Positions 1 through 6,709 of a stretch of 64,000 nucleotides of DNA are shown here, piece after piece. Positions within the stretch are counted from its first letter, which is position 1. Every line of letters begins with the position of its first letter. A program made the translations under genes and the position numbers. The notes beneath the pieces were generated by a model that saw only the letters and a program-made list of their open reading frames with translations, did not search any database and was not told the origin of the DNA. The stretch covers positions 1 to 64,000 of the forward strand of contig JAFYSJ010000022.1 in NCBI GenBank assembly GCA_017559445.1, in the 5' to 3' direction. This DNA comes from Clostridia bacterium. GTDB lineage: Bacteria; Bacillota; Clostridia; RGIG7378.

Positions 1-2
1 CA

Positions 3-122
3 GCTATTCCAGAAGAATATATTCAGTCTATAGCGTTAGAATTAAATTGTAGGCCAAGAAAATGTTTGGGATATCTGACTCCATATGAGATCTATAATTC
101 AACAGTGTTGCACTTAACTTGA
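3..122 (+). mobile_element. IS30-family transposase, C-terminal end (cut by window edge)
   Basis: The third frame is open from the window edge to a TGA at 120-122. It reads as a typical IS30 transposase tail, with the blocks LNCRPRKCLGY and TPYEIYN followed by the final VLHLT. In this family the C-terminal part of the DDE integrase domain ends with just such an RPRKxLxYxTPxE motif. The stop lies in TTGCACTTAACTTGACAATT, which may be the terminal repeat of the element, as IS30 ends often overlap the transposase stop. The rest of the element is outside the window, so it cannot be judged intact or broken. Confidence 0.8.
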
Positions 123-142
123 CAATTCAAGTGCAAAAAAAT

Positions 143-361
143 AGCGCAGCGGCCTACTAGCCGAAGGCGTTTCACTAGCGAGTGAAACGAGCGGATACTA
201 GCAACGCAGTTGCGGCCTACTAGCGCAGCGGACTACTAGCCGAAGGCGGCTCACTAGCGAGTGAAACGAGCGTATACTAGCAAGCCCCGCTTGCGGTTCA
301 CTAGCACCATCGGTGCGGCTACTAGCGAAGCGGCTCACTAGCCGAAGGCGGTTCACTAACA
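143..361. repeat. Array of about 11 CTAG-delimited short hairpin repeats
   Basis: Consecutive units of 19-27 bases are bounded by CTAG, usually as TACTAG or TCACTAG. Each unit starts with a small perfect palindrome: GCAACgcaGTTGC, GCAAGCcccGCTTGC, GCACCatcGGTGC, GCCgaaGGC or CGCaGCG. A longer hairpin, GTTTCACTagcgAGTGAAAC, spans one boundary and occurs twice in near-identical form. Several unit types recur, so the array looks mosaic. A second array with some identical units in the opposite orientation lies at 48147-48282. It sits between the IS30 end and the galE promoter. Its function is unknown; it is not a CRISPR, because there are no unique spacers. Confidence 0.85.
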
Positions 362-365
362 AGTT

Positions 366-394
366 TTGCTCTATACCATCATTTAGTATATAAT
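366..394 (+). promoter_or_regulatory. Candidate sigma-A promoter of galE operon
   Basis: TTGCTC at 366-371 and TATAAT at 389-394 are separated by 17 bases. The -10 box lies about 35 bases before the galE start, and AGGAG at 420-424 is the ribosome site. Confidence 0.65.
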
Positions 395-429
395 ACACTC
401 TGTATAAATTTATTTATCAGGAGATTCCT

Positions 430-1452
430 ATGCGCGTTCTTTTAACAGGCGGAGCCGGATACATCGGTAGCCATACAGCAGTTGAACTTATTAATGCAGG
501 TCACACACCTGTTATTGCAGATAATTATTCCAACAGTTGTCCTGAGGTTCTTAACCGTATTAAGGAGATCACAGGTGTAGAGGTTGAGGCACATGAGATC
601 GATATGTGCGATGCAGAGAAGGTAGACAAGCTTTTTGCTACTGGTGCTTTTGATGCAGTTATTCACTTTGCAGGCCTTAAGGCAGTAGGCGAGTCTGTTT
701 CCATTCCTGTTCAGTACTACAGAAACAACATCGACAGCACATTGGTGTTGCTGGATGCCATGACAAAGTACGGCGTAGCAAACCTTATTTTCAGTTCTTC
801 CGCCACAGTATATGGCAACCCCGAAAGGCTTCCTCTCACAGAGGATTGCGCCACAGGTGGATGCACTAACCCATATGGCTGGACAAAGTATATGATCGAG
901 CAGATTATCAGAGACGCAGCTAAGGCTAACCCCAATTTGTCTGCAGTTTTGCTTAGATATTTCAATCCAGTTGGAGCTCATGCCAGCGGACGTATTGGCG
1001 AGGATCCATCTGGTATTCCCAATAACCTCATGCCCTTCATTTCTCAGGTGGCAGTTGGTAGACGTACACACCTTAGCATTTTCGGCAATGACTATAACAC
1101 TCCAGACGGCACAGGTGTTAGAGACTACATTCACGTTGTGGATTTGGCTAGAGGCCACGTTGCATCATTGCCATATTGCGCAAGTCACAAGGGTAGCGTA
1201 GAGATTAACCTTGGCACAGGCACAGGCTATAGTGTTAAGGAAATGGCAGAGGCATTTGCTAGAGTTAATGACATTCCAGTTCCATATCAGTACGCACCTA
1301 GAAGACCTGGTGACATCGACGCATGCTATGCAGACCCAGTTAAGGCTAAGGAGCTTTTGGGCTGGGAGGCACAGCTTGGCTTAGAGGAAATGTGCAGAGA
1401 CACTTGGAATTGGCAGAAGAACAATCCCAACGGATACAAAGGAGCAAATTAA
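430..1452 (+). CDS. galE: UDP-glucose 4-epimerase
   Basis: This gene interconverts UDP-galactose and UDP-glucose in the cytoplasm (Leloir pathway and supply of galactose for envelope glycans). The 340-residue product has the normal family length. The NAD-binding Rossmann loop GGAGYIGSH is at residues 7-15. The catalytic set Ser124, Tyr149 and Lys153 falls at the same positions as in the E. coli enzyme (SSSATVYG and YGWTK). The ATG follows a good AGGAG and a consensus promoter. It heads a tight run of genes (nadK, lipoprotein, uppP, GT2), and its TAA overlaps the nadK ATG, so the two are probably translationally coupled. Confidence 0.97.
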   Translation: MRVLLTGGAGYIGSHTAVELINAGHTPVIADNYSNSCPEVLNRIKEITGVEVEAHEIDMCDAEKVDKLFATGAFDAVIHFAGLKAVGESVSIPVQYYRNNIDSTLVLLDAMTKYGVANLIFSSSATVYGNPERLPLTEDCATGGCTNPYGWTKYMIEQIIRDAAKANPNLSAVLLRYFNPVGAHASGRIGEDPSGIPNNLMPFISQVAVGRRTHLSIFGNDYNTPDGTGVRDYIHVVDLARGHVASLPYCASHKGSVEINLGTGTGYSVKEMAEAFARVNDIPVPYQYAPRRPGDIDACYADPVKAKELLGWEAQLGLEEMCRDTWNWQKNNPNGYKGAN

Positions 1453-2279
1453 TGTTATTTGTAATTAGACCTAATCCTCGCAAAGCAGAGGCCATGGATT
1501 TTGTGGCACCTCTTGGCGAGATGATCGAGGCATGCGGAGCAAAGTATATGGTATATACAGCCGCAGATTGCATCCCAGATGACATGTTGGATAAGGCAGA
1601 TTGTGTAGTGGTTCTCGGTGGAGATGGCACTATTTTGAGAGCTGCCCGTGATATTTTCCCACGACAGATTCCATTGCTTGGTATTAACTTTGGACACCTT
1701 GGCTATTTGGCACAGGTTGGTCCAGAGGAGGCATTGCAGGCCATTAAGGATGTGGTTGCAGGTGAGTATCAGATTGAAAAGAGAGCCGTGTTGGAGGGAA
1801 ATATTTCTGGTGAAAGAGATATTTTGGCAGTAAATGAGGTTTGCATTAACAGAGGCAATCGCAGACACATGACCAAAACTCGAATTGAGATCAACGGTTC
1901 CCATATCGACACATTCACAGGAGACGGCATGCTTATTTGCACAGCCACAGGCTCCACAGCATACAACCAGAATGCAGGTGGTCCTATTCTTATGCCATGT
2001 GCAGAAAATGCTGTTATCACTCCAATTTGTGCCATGACATTTATCGGAAGCTCCTTGGTAACTTGTCCTCAGGATGAGATTTTCATCAGGATTGAGAAGG
2101 ATTCTGTTAGAGAGACAGGTAGTCCAGTTTTGCTTACAGATGGCAGAGAGACAGTGGAACTTAAGACAGGAGATACAGTAACTTTACGCATATCTTCCAA
2201 CAAGATTAATATGATTAAGCTTAAGGATCACAGTTTCTATCGCATTATCAGGCAGAGACTCCTTGCCAGTGACGAATAG
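1452..2279 (+). CDS. nadK: NAD kinase
   Basis: The product phosphorylates NAD to NADP with ATP or polyphosphate. The 275-residue protein has the GGDGT signature at residues 56-60, an NE motif in AVNEVCINRG and the glycine-rich GDGMLICTATGSTAYN segment that binds the nucleotide. The start chosen is the ATG at 1452, which overlaps the galE stop (TAATG) and is preceded by AAAGGAG. An in-frame ATG 60 bases upstream lies inside galE and has no ribosome site. In many Clostridia nadK sits with recN and argR; here it is in a sugar and envelope operon. Confidence 0.96.
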   Translation: MLFVIRPNPRKAEAMDFVAPLGEMIEACGAKYMVYTAADCIPDDMLDKADCVVVLGGDGTILRAARDIFPRQIPLLGINFGHLGYLAQVGPEEALQAIKDVVAGEYQIEKRAVLEGNISGERDILAVNEVCINRGNRRHMTKTRIEINGSHIDTFTGDGMLICTATGSTAYNQNAGGPILMPCAENAVITPICAMTFIGSSLVTCPQDEIFIRIEKDSVRETGSPVLLTDGRETVELKTGDTVTLRISSNKINMIKLKDHSFYRIIRQRLLASDE

Positions 2280-2287
2280 GAGGCAAA

Positions 2288-2788
2288 ATGCAGTTTAATA
2301 AGGTATGGGTAAAGGTGCTTTTGGTGCTTACACTTGTTGCAGTTATGTTTTCTTTTGGAGCATGTAACCAGAGCAAGACAGAGGACACAACAGGAGGTAA
2401 GCTTAACGAGACTTTGGATACCACAGATCACGACCATGAGCATGAGTGGGCCTTGATCGAAACCGTGGAGCCATGGTTTGAGCGTAGAGGTTTTACTAGA
2501 TATAGCTGTGGCATTTGCGGTACAGAGTTTGATACAGATTTTGTGGATGCCTTGGAGGCAGAAAGCATTTATTGCATGTTTATTCAGGGTGACATGGTAG
2601 TTAAGCCAGACACAGACGTGCAGAGCTTGCGCAGTGGTCTTCATGTATTTGCGGTTTGCACCAACGGAATGGAAGTTGAGTTGGATAGCTACGCAATGGA
2701 TGGAGCATTGGAGGCCAAAACATCTGTAATTACTGTGGAGTTCATGGATTTTACAGCCACATTTAATGTAACTGTGGAAATGGAGTAA
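2288..2788 (+). CDS. Small Cys/His-containing lipoprotein, unknown function
   Basis: The 166-residue product begins with a lipoprotein signal peptide whose lipobox is FGAC (Cys26), so the mature protein is probably anchored to the outer face of the membrane. After a short linker comes an acidic, His-rich patch (DHDHEHEW) and a YSCGICGTEF segment. With the histidines, the CxxC pair could bind a metal. The C-terminal 70 residues look like a beta-strand domain, possibly Ig-like (inference only). The start follows AGGAGGC closely, and the gene is 8 bases after nadK and 2 bases before uppP. I do not recognise a named family. Confidence 0.75.
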   Translation: MQFNKVWVKVLLVLTLVAVMFSFGACNQSKTEDTTGGKLNETLDTTDHDHEHEWALIETVEPWFERRGFTRYSCGICGTEFDTDFVDALEAESIYCMFIQGDMVVKPDTDVQSLRSGLHVFAVCTNGMEVELDSYAMDGALEAKTSVITVEFMDFTATFNVTVEME

Positions 2789-2790
2789 TA

Positions 2791-3639
2791 ATGGACGTAT
2801 TTTTTAATTTTATTAAGTCGGTTCTCTTTGGAATCGTAGAGGGTATCACAGAGTGGTTGCCTATCAGTAGCACAGGCCACATCATCCTTTTGGATGAGTT
2901 CGTTAAGCTTGATTGTAGTCCTGCATTCTTTGACGTGTTCGAGGTTGTAATTCAGCTTGGCGCAATTTTGGCAGTAGTTATTTTGTTCTTTGGAAAGCTT
3001 AATCCATTTTCAAAGGTTAAGGCTGCAGAAGAAAAGAAGTCCACATGGCAGCTTTGGATCAAGATTTTGATTGCAACAGTTCCTGCAGCAGTGGCTGGCC
3101 TTGTTTTGGATGACCTTATGGATAAGTATTTGTACAACGCATGGGTTGTTGCTATTGCCCTTATTGCATATGGCGTAGCATATATTTTCATTGAGCGCAG
3201 ATATAATTCCAGAAATGAGCAGTTTAAGATTAATAGTGTAGAAGAGATTACATACAAGGATGCAGTGCGCATTGGTTGTTTCCAGATGCTTGCTTTGGTT
3301 CCAGGTACATCTAGATCTGGTTCCACAATTCTTGGCGCCATGCTTGTTAAGACTAAGAGAGAAGTTGCAGCAGAGTTCTCCTTCTTTATGGCTATTCCAG
3401 TTATGTTGGGTGCCAGCGCTCTTAAGCTCTTTAAGTTCTTAATGGACGGCAACCAGATGTCAGGTCAGGAGATTGGCATTCTTTTAGTTGCATCTGTAGT
3501 TGCCTTTGTAGTATCTATGTTGACCATCAAGATGCTCATGGCATTTGTTAAGAAGCATTCTTTCGAATTTTTCGGTATATATAGAATCGTATTAGGCTTT
3601 ATCGTACTTGCTTACTTTGCAATTAAGCTTTTGGTATAG
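2791..3639 (+). CDS. uppP: Undecaprenyl-diphosphatase
   Basis: This integral membrane enzyme removes a phosphate from undecaprenyl pyrophosphate to recycle the lipid carrier for peptidoglycan and other wall glycans. The product (282 residues) has both family motifs: EGITEWLPISSTGH at residues 17-30 with its catalytic glutamates, and PGTSRSGST at residues 171-179. About seven or eight hydrophobic helices are visible. Resistance to bacitracin is a known side effect of high UppP activity. It starts two bases after the lipoprotein gene and is followed 18 bases later by a polyprenyl-phosphate type glycosyltransferase, which fits a shared role in lipid-linked glycan metabolism. Confidence 0.97.
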   Translation: MDVFFNFIKSVLFGIVEGITEWLPISSTGHIILLDEFVKLDCSPAFFDVFEVVIQLGAILAVVILFFGKLNPFSKVKAAEEKKSTWQLWIKILIATVPAAVAGLVLDDLMDKYLYNAWVVAIALIAYGVAYIFIERRYNSRNEQFKINSVEEITYKDAVRIGCFQMLALVPGTSRSGSTILGAMLVKTKREVAAEFSFFMAIPVMLGASALKLFKFLMDGNQMSGQEIGILLVASVVAFVVSMLTIKMLMAFVKKHSFEFFGIYRIVLGFIVLAYFAIKLLV

Positions 3640-3657
3640 GCCTAAGAGGGAGGAACA

Positions 3658-4602
3658 ATGAACACATTATATTTTGTAGTACCCTGCTATAACGAGCAGG
3701 AGGTTTTGCCAGAAACATCTAAGAGATTGTTGGCAAAGCTCATGGATATGATTTCCAAGGGAATGGTGGCAGAGGACAGCCGTATTCTCTTTGTAAACGA
3801 TGGTTCCAAGGATGCAACTTGGTCCATTATCGAGGAATTGCATAGCCAGGACGAACATTACTCTGGACTTAAGCTTTCTAGAAACAAGGGTCACCAGAAC
3901 GCTGTTTTGGCAGGTCTCACATATGCTGCAAAGTACGCAGACATCACAATTTCCCTTGATGCGGACCTTCAGGACGACATTGACGCTGTGGACAAGTTTG
4001 TAGAGGAGTACCACAATGGTGCAGACATCGTATACGGTGTTCGCAGCGCAAGAACTACAGATACTGCATTTAAGCGCACAACAGCCCAGGGTTTCTACAA
4101 GGTTCTCGAGGCATTTGGCATCGAAATCGTATACAACCACGCAGATTATAGACTTATGAGCAAGCGCGCCGTAGAGGCTCTCCTTGACTTTAAGGAGGTT
4201 AACTTGTTCCTTAGAGGAATCGTACCTCTTATTGGATTCAAGACAGCTAAGGTTGAATATGAGCGCCACGAGAGATTTGCTGGCGAGTCCAAGTATCCTC
4301 TTAAGAAAATGCTTAACTTGGCTATCGACGGAATCACATCCTTTAGTATTAAGCCCATTAGATTTATTACAGCAGCAGGCGTTGTAACACTTGGCATTTC
4401 TGCAATTTTCTTCCTGTGGATGATTATTAATGCAATTATGTGGGGACTTAACGCGTTCTTGCTTGTGCTTTTCTCCATGTGGTTCTTAAGCGGAATTATT
4501 CTCCTTTCCCTTGGTGTGGTAGGAGAGTACGTTGGCCGTATGTACATGGAAACAAAGGGTCGTCCTAGATTCTTTATCGACCAGTTTTTAAACAAAGATT
4601 AA
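3658..4602 (+). CDS. Family 2 glycosyltransferase with two C-terminal membrane helices (GtrB/DPM1-like)
   Basis: The N-terminal 220 residues form a GT-A domain: the strand YFVVPCYNEQEVLP, the FVNDGSKDATW nucleotide-sugar loop, and the metal-binding LDADLQDD motif. Two long hydrophobic helices follow (about residues 235-265 and 270-300). This layout is that of enzymes that transfer glucose or another sugar from a UDP-sugar to undecaprenyl phosphate (GtrB, YkcC, CsbB types). The product is 314 residues long, usual for the group. The ATG follows GGGAGGAAC. The link to uppP and galE suggests a sugar is being put on the lipid carrier; the exact sugar cannot be told. Confidence 0.92.
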   Translation: MNTLYFVVPCYNEQEVLPETSKRLLAKLMDMISKGMVAEDSRILFVNDGSKDATWSIIEELHSQDEHYSGLKLSRNKGHQNAVLAGLTYAAKYADITISLDADLQDDIDAVDKFVEEYHNGADIVYGVRSARTTDTAFKRTTAQGFYKVLEAFGIEIVYNHADYRLMSKRAVEALLDFKEVNLFLRGIVPLIGFKTAKVEYERHERFAGESKYPLKKMLNLAIDGITSFSIKPIRFITAAGVVTLGISAIFFLWMIINAIMWGLNAFLLVLFSMWFLSGIILLSLGVVGEYVGRMYMETKGRPRFFIDQFLNKD

Positions 4603-4671
4603 GAATTAGGTGATAGACTTTAAAAAGTTGGGCCTAGAGTCCAACATAAAATAGAGAGGAATTTACAAATA

Positions 4672-5805
4672 ATGAAGCATAACTTATGGATTTTTGCTAT
4701 TTTGGCAGTTGCTTTGATTTTTGTTTTTACAGCATGTAATGGTGGAGATTCCACACAGGGTGGAGACGTTGGCACACCAACTCCAGAGCCAACACCAGTA
4801 GGTTACGATGCTTATGTTGCTGCAGGCACATGGCTTTGCACTCCAGAACCAATGGATTGCCTTAACAATACATCTACTCCAGTTGAGAGATATGGCCAGC
4901 TTCAGGTTATTGGTTCTCAGCTTTGCGACCAGAGTGGTGAGCCAGTGGCTCTTCACGGTGTTAGCTCCCACGGTTTGCATTGGTTCGGTGAGTTCGTTAA
5001 CAAGGATACAATTGAGTGGTTCATGCGTGACTGGAACATCAACATCTTTAGAGCATCCATGTACACAGGTGAGAAGGGTTATTTGACAGACCCAAGCGTT
5101 AAGGAGAAGCTTATTGAGGCTGTAGATGCATGTCTTGAGCTTGGACTTTACGTAATTATCGACTGGCACATCCTTGAGGATAACAACCCCATGGATAACG
5201 TTGAGGCAGCTGTAGAGTTCTTTAAGGAAATGGCTACTAAGTATGGCGATAACCCTAACGTAATCTACGAGATTATGAATGAGCCCAACGGTAATGAAGT
5301 AACTTGGCTTGGTCACTGCAAGCCATATGCAGAGAGACTTATTTCTGAGATTCGTGCAATTGACCCAGACAACATTATTTTGGTAGGTAATCCAAGATGG
5401 TCTTCCTTCCCCAAGGAGGTTATGGAGTCTCCGCTTGGTGAGCCATATAACAAGAATATTGCTTACGTATACCACTTGTATACAAACGAGGGTCTTCGTA
5501 AGACAAGCACATTGGAGCAGGCTATGGAGCAGGGACTTTGCATCTTCGTATCTGAGTGGGGTGCAATGGATTCCGATGGAGATGGCGAGCTTGGCAAGGC
5601 AAACGGTAACGAGTTCATTAACTGGATGAAGAAGCACAACATTTCTTGGTGTGCATGGAGCCTTAGTGACAAGAAGGAGACTTGTGCCTTCCTTAAGAAC
5701 AAGGGTATGCTTGAGAGACCTTCCTACACAGGTGGATGGCTCGAAGAGGACCTTTCTGCTTGGGGTAAGTACTTGAGAAGCAAGTTGCGTTCTCTTAATG
5801 ATTGA
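4672..5805 (+). CDS. Lipoprotein glycoside hydrolase family 5 (endoglucanase-like)
   Basis: The protein (377 residues) starts with a lipoprotein signal peptide ending in FTAC (Cys22). A short Thr/Pro linker and then a GH5 catalytic barrel follow. The proton donor is Glu204 in YEIMNEPNG and the nucleophile is Glu295 in FVSEWG; HLYTNEG before the nucleophile also matches GH5 cellulases, subfamily 2 in particular. Known members cut beta-1,4-glucans. Lipid anchoring suggests action at the cell surface on plant-derived oligosaccharides. The ATG follows GAGAGGAATTTACAAATA. A terminator lies just downstream. Confidence 0.93.
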   Translation: MKHNLWIFAILAVALIFVFTACNGGDSTQGGDVGTPTPEPTPVGYDAYVAAGTWLCTPEPMDCLNNTSTPVERYGQLQVIGSQLCDQSGEPVALHGVSSHGLHWFGEFVNKDTIEWFMRDWNINIFRASMYTGEKGYLTDPSVKEKLIEAVDACLELGLYVIIDWHILEDNNPMDNVEAAVEFFKEMATKYGDNPNVIYEIMNEPNGNEVTWLGHCKPYAERLISEIRAIDPDNIILVGNPRWSSFPKEVMESPLGEPYNKNIAYVYHLYTNEGLRKTSTLEQAMEQGLCIFVSEWGAMDSDGDGELGKANGNEFINWMKKHNISWCAWSLSDKKETCAFLKNKGMLERPSYTGGWLEEDLSAWGKYLRSKLRSLND

Positions 5806-5812
5806 TATAATG

Positions 5813-5838
5813 AGGCGTCTGGGAACAGGCGCCTTTTT
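5813..5838 (+). terminator. Rho-independent terminator after GH5 gene
   Basis: AGGCGTC and GGCGCCT form a 7-bp stem (one G-T pair) around an 8-base loop, followed by a T run. Confidence 0.85.
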
Positions 5839-5840
5839 AC

Positions 5841-5869
5841 TTGACATAGATGCAACTTAAGTCTATGAT
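5841..5869 (+). promoter_or_regulatory. Promoter of TPP riboswitch-thiT
   Basis: A perfect TTGACA at 5841-5846 and TATGAT at 5864-5869 are 17 bases apart. The predicted start is a few bases before the riboswitch. Confidence 0.85.
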
Positions 5870-5889
5870 TCAAACATAATTTAATAAAA

Positions 5890-5964
5890 TGCTGGGGGCG
5901 CGCCTTATGAGGTGCTGAGATATACCCTTTGAACCTGTTGAGATAATCCTCGCGTAGGGAAGCA
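5890..5964 (+). ncRNA. TPP riboswitch (THI element)
   Basis: The conserved core is present: CTGAGA and ACCCTTTGAACCTG, then GATAAT and CGTAGGGAAGC, with TGCT and AGCA closing the first helix. These bases bind the pyrimidine and diphosphate halves of thiamin pyrophosphate. It lies upstream of the thiamin transporter gene, with a terminator hairpin between them. Expression is therefore expected to fall when TPP is abundant. Confidence 0.96.
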
Positions 5965-5978
5965 ATCCTTTGATAACC

Positions 5979-6015
5979 AATCCGTACGCAGCTTATGTTG
6001 TGTGCGGATTTTCTT
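5979..6015 (+). terminator. Riboswitch-controlled terminator
   Basis: AATCCG at 5979-5984 pairs with CGGATT at 6005-6010, extended by CGCA with TGTG across a two-base bulge, then TTCTT. It is the likely expression platform of the TPP riboswitch. Confidence 0.75.
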
Positions 6016-6078
6016 ATCTAGCCGTATGGTTTTCTTAATTGTTCATTTGGAGCCCGTCGGCGGAAAGAGAGAGTTTTT

Positions 6079-6648
6079 ATGAGAAACAAAAAGACTAACG
6101 TCCAAAGACTGACCTTCGGAGCAATTTGCATAGCACTTTCCTTTGTGCTGTCATGCTTTATTTGCTTCAAACTGCCAAATGATGGCACCATTACTATTGG
6201 TTCTATGATTCCAATAGCGCTGTATGCATATGCCTTTGGTCCAGCTTATGGTATTTTCGCAGGTCTTGTGTACGGACTGCTACAGTTCCTTCAGAGCCCA
6301 TACTTTTTGAACTGGCCACAGTTCATCTGTGACTATGTTTTGGCATTTGTATGCTTTGGTTTGGTGGGATTCTTTGGAGCCAAGAGCAGATTTGGTTTAG
6401 ATAATGGTAAGATCAGGATTAAGCCCATGTTTGCAGGTATAGTGTTAGCAGGACTTGGCAGGCTGGTTTGTGCCACAGTTAGTGGAGCGGTGTTTTTTGC
6501 AGAGTACTGCTGGGAGGGATGGAATGTATGGCCCTACTCCTTGGCATATAACTGTTCTTACATTATTCCAGACGTGGCAATCTGCATTTTAATCCTCTGC
6601 GTTCCTGCAGTTAGATCAGCCTTAAACAAAATAATGCCCCAAACCTAA
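6079..6648 (+). CDS. thiT: Thiamin ECF transporter S component
   Basis: The gene encodes a 189-residue, six-helix membrane protein with the ThiT pattern, including the start RLTFGAICIALSFVL, the segment PIALYAYAFGPAYGIFAG and the helix-end YSLAYNCSYIIPD. ThiT captures thiamin and works with the shared EcfA-A'-T module, which is not in this window. The TPP riboswitch 110 bases upstream supports thiamin as substrate. The ribosome site is a weak AGAGAGAG. The stop codon lies in the loop of a downstream hairpin. Confidence 0.95.
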   Translation: MRNKKTNVQRLTFGAICIALSFVLSCFICFKLPNDGTITIGSMIPIALYAYAFGPAYGIFAGLVYGLLQFLQSPYFLNWPQFICDYVLAFVCFGLVGFFGAKSRFGLDNGKIRIKPMFAGIVLAGLGRLVCATVSGAVFFAEYCWEGWNVWPYSLAYNCSYIIPDVAICILILCVPAVRSALNKIMPQT

Positions 6649-6663
6649 GGTTCAGGGCATTTG
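6634..6663 (+). terminator. thiT: Hairpin overlapping thiT stop
   Basis: ATGCCC pairs with GGGCAT and AACC with GGTT around the loop TAA, which is the thiT stop codon. The T tract is weak. A stronger terminator follows. Confidence 0.6.
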
Positions 6664-6675
6664 CTTACGAATATG

Positions 6676-6709
6676 AAGGTGTGTTCCTTATAGGGAATGC
6701 ACCTTTTTT
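6676..6709 (+). terminator. Terminator between convergent thiT and addA
   Basis: AAGGTG pairs with CACCTT, extended by TTCC with GGAA, and six T residues close it on the plus strand. It overlaps the last codons of addA on the minus strand. Confidence 0.75.

Noticed and set aside
143-361. CRISPR array
   Set aside because: The units are varied hairpins with no constant repeat and no unique spacers, and no cas genes are present.
198-398. Minus-strand 66-codon open frame in the first repeat array
   Set aside because: It translates the hairpin repeats into a repetitive Leu/Arg/Ser peptide and has no ribosome site.
4620-4660. Terminator between the GT2 and GH5 genes
   Set aside because: GTTGG and CCAAC could pair, but no T run follows, so it is at best a processing or pausing hairpin.
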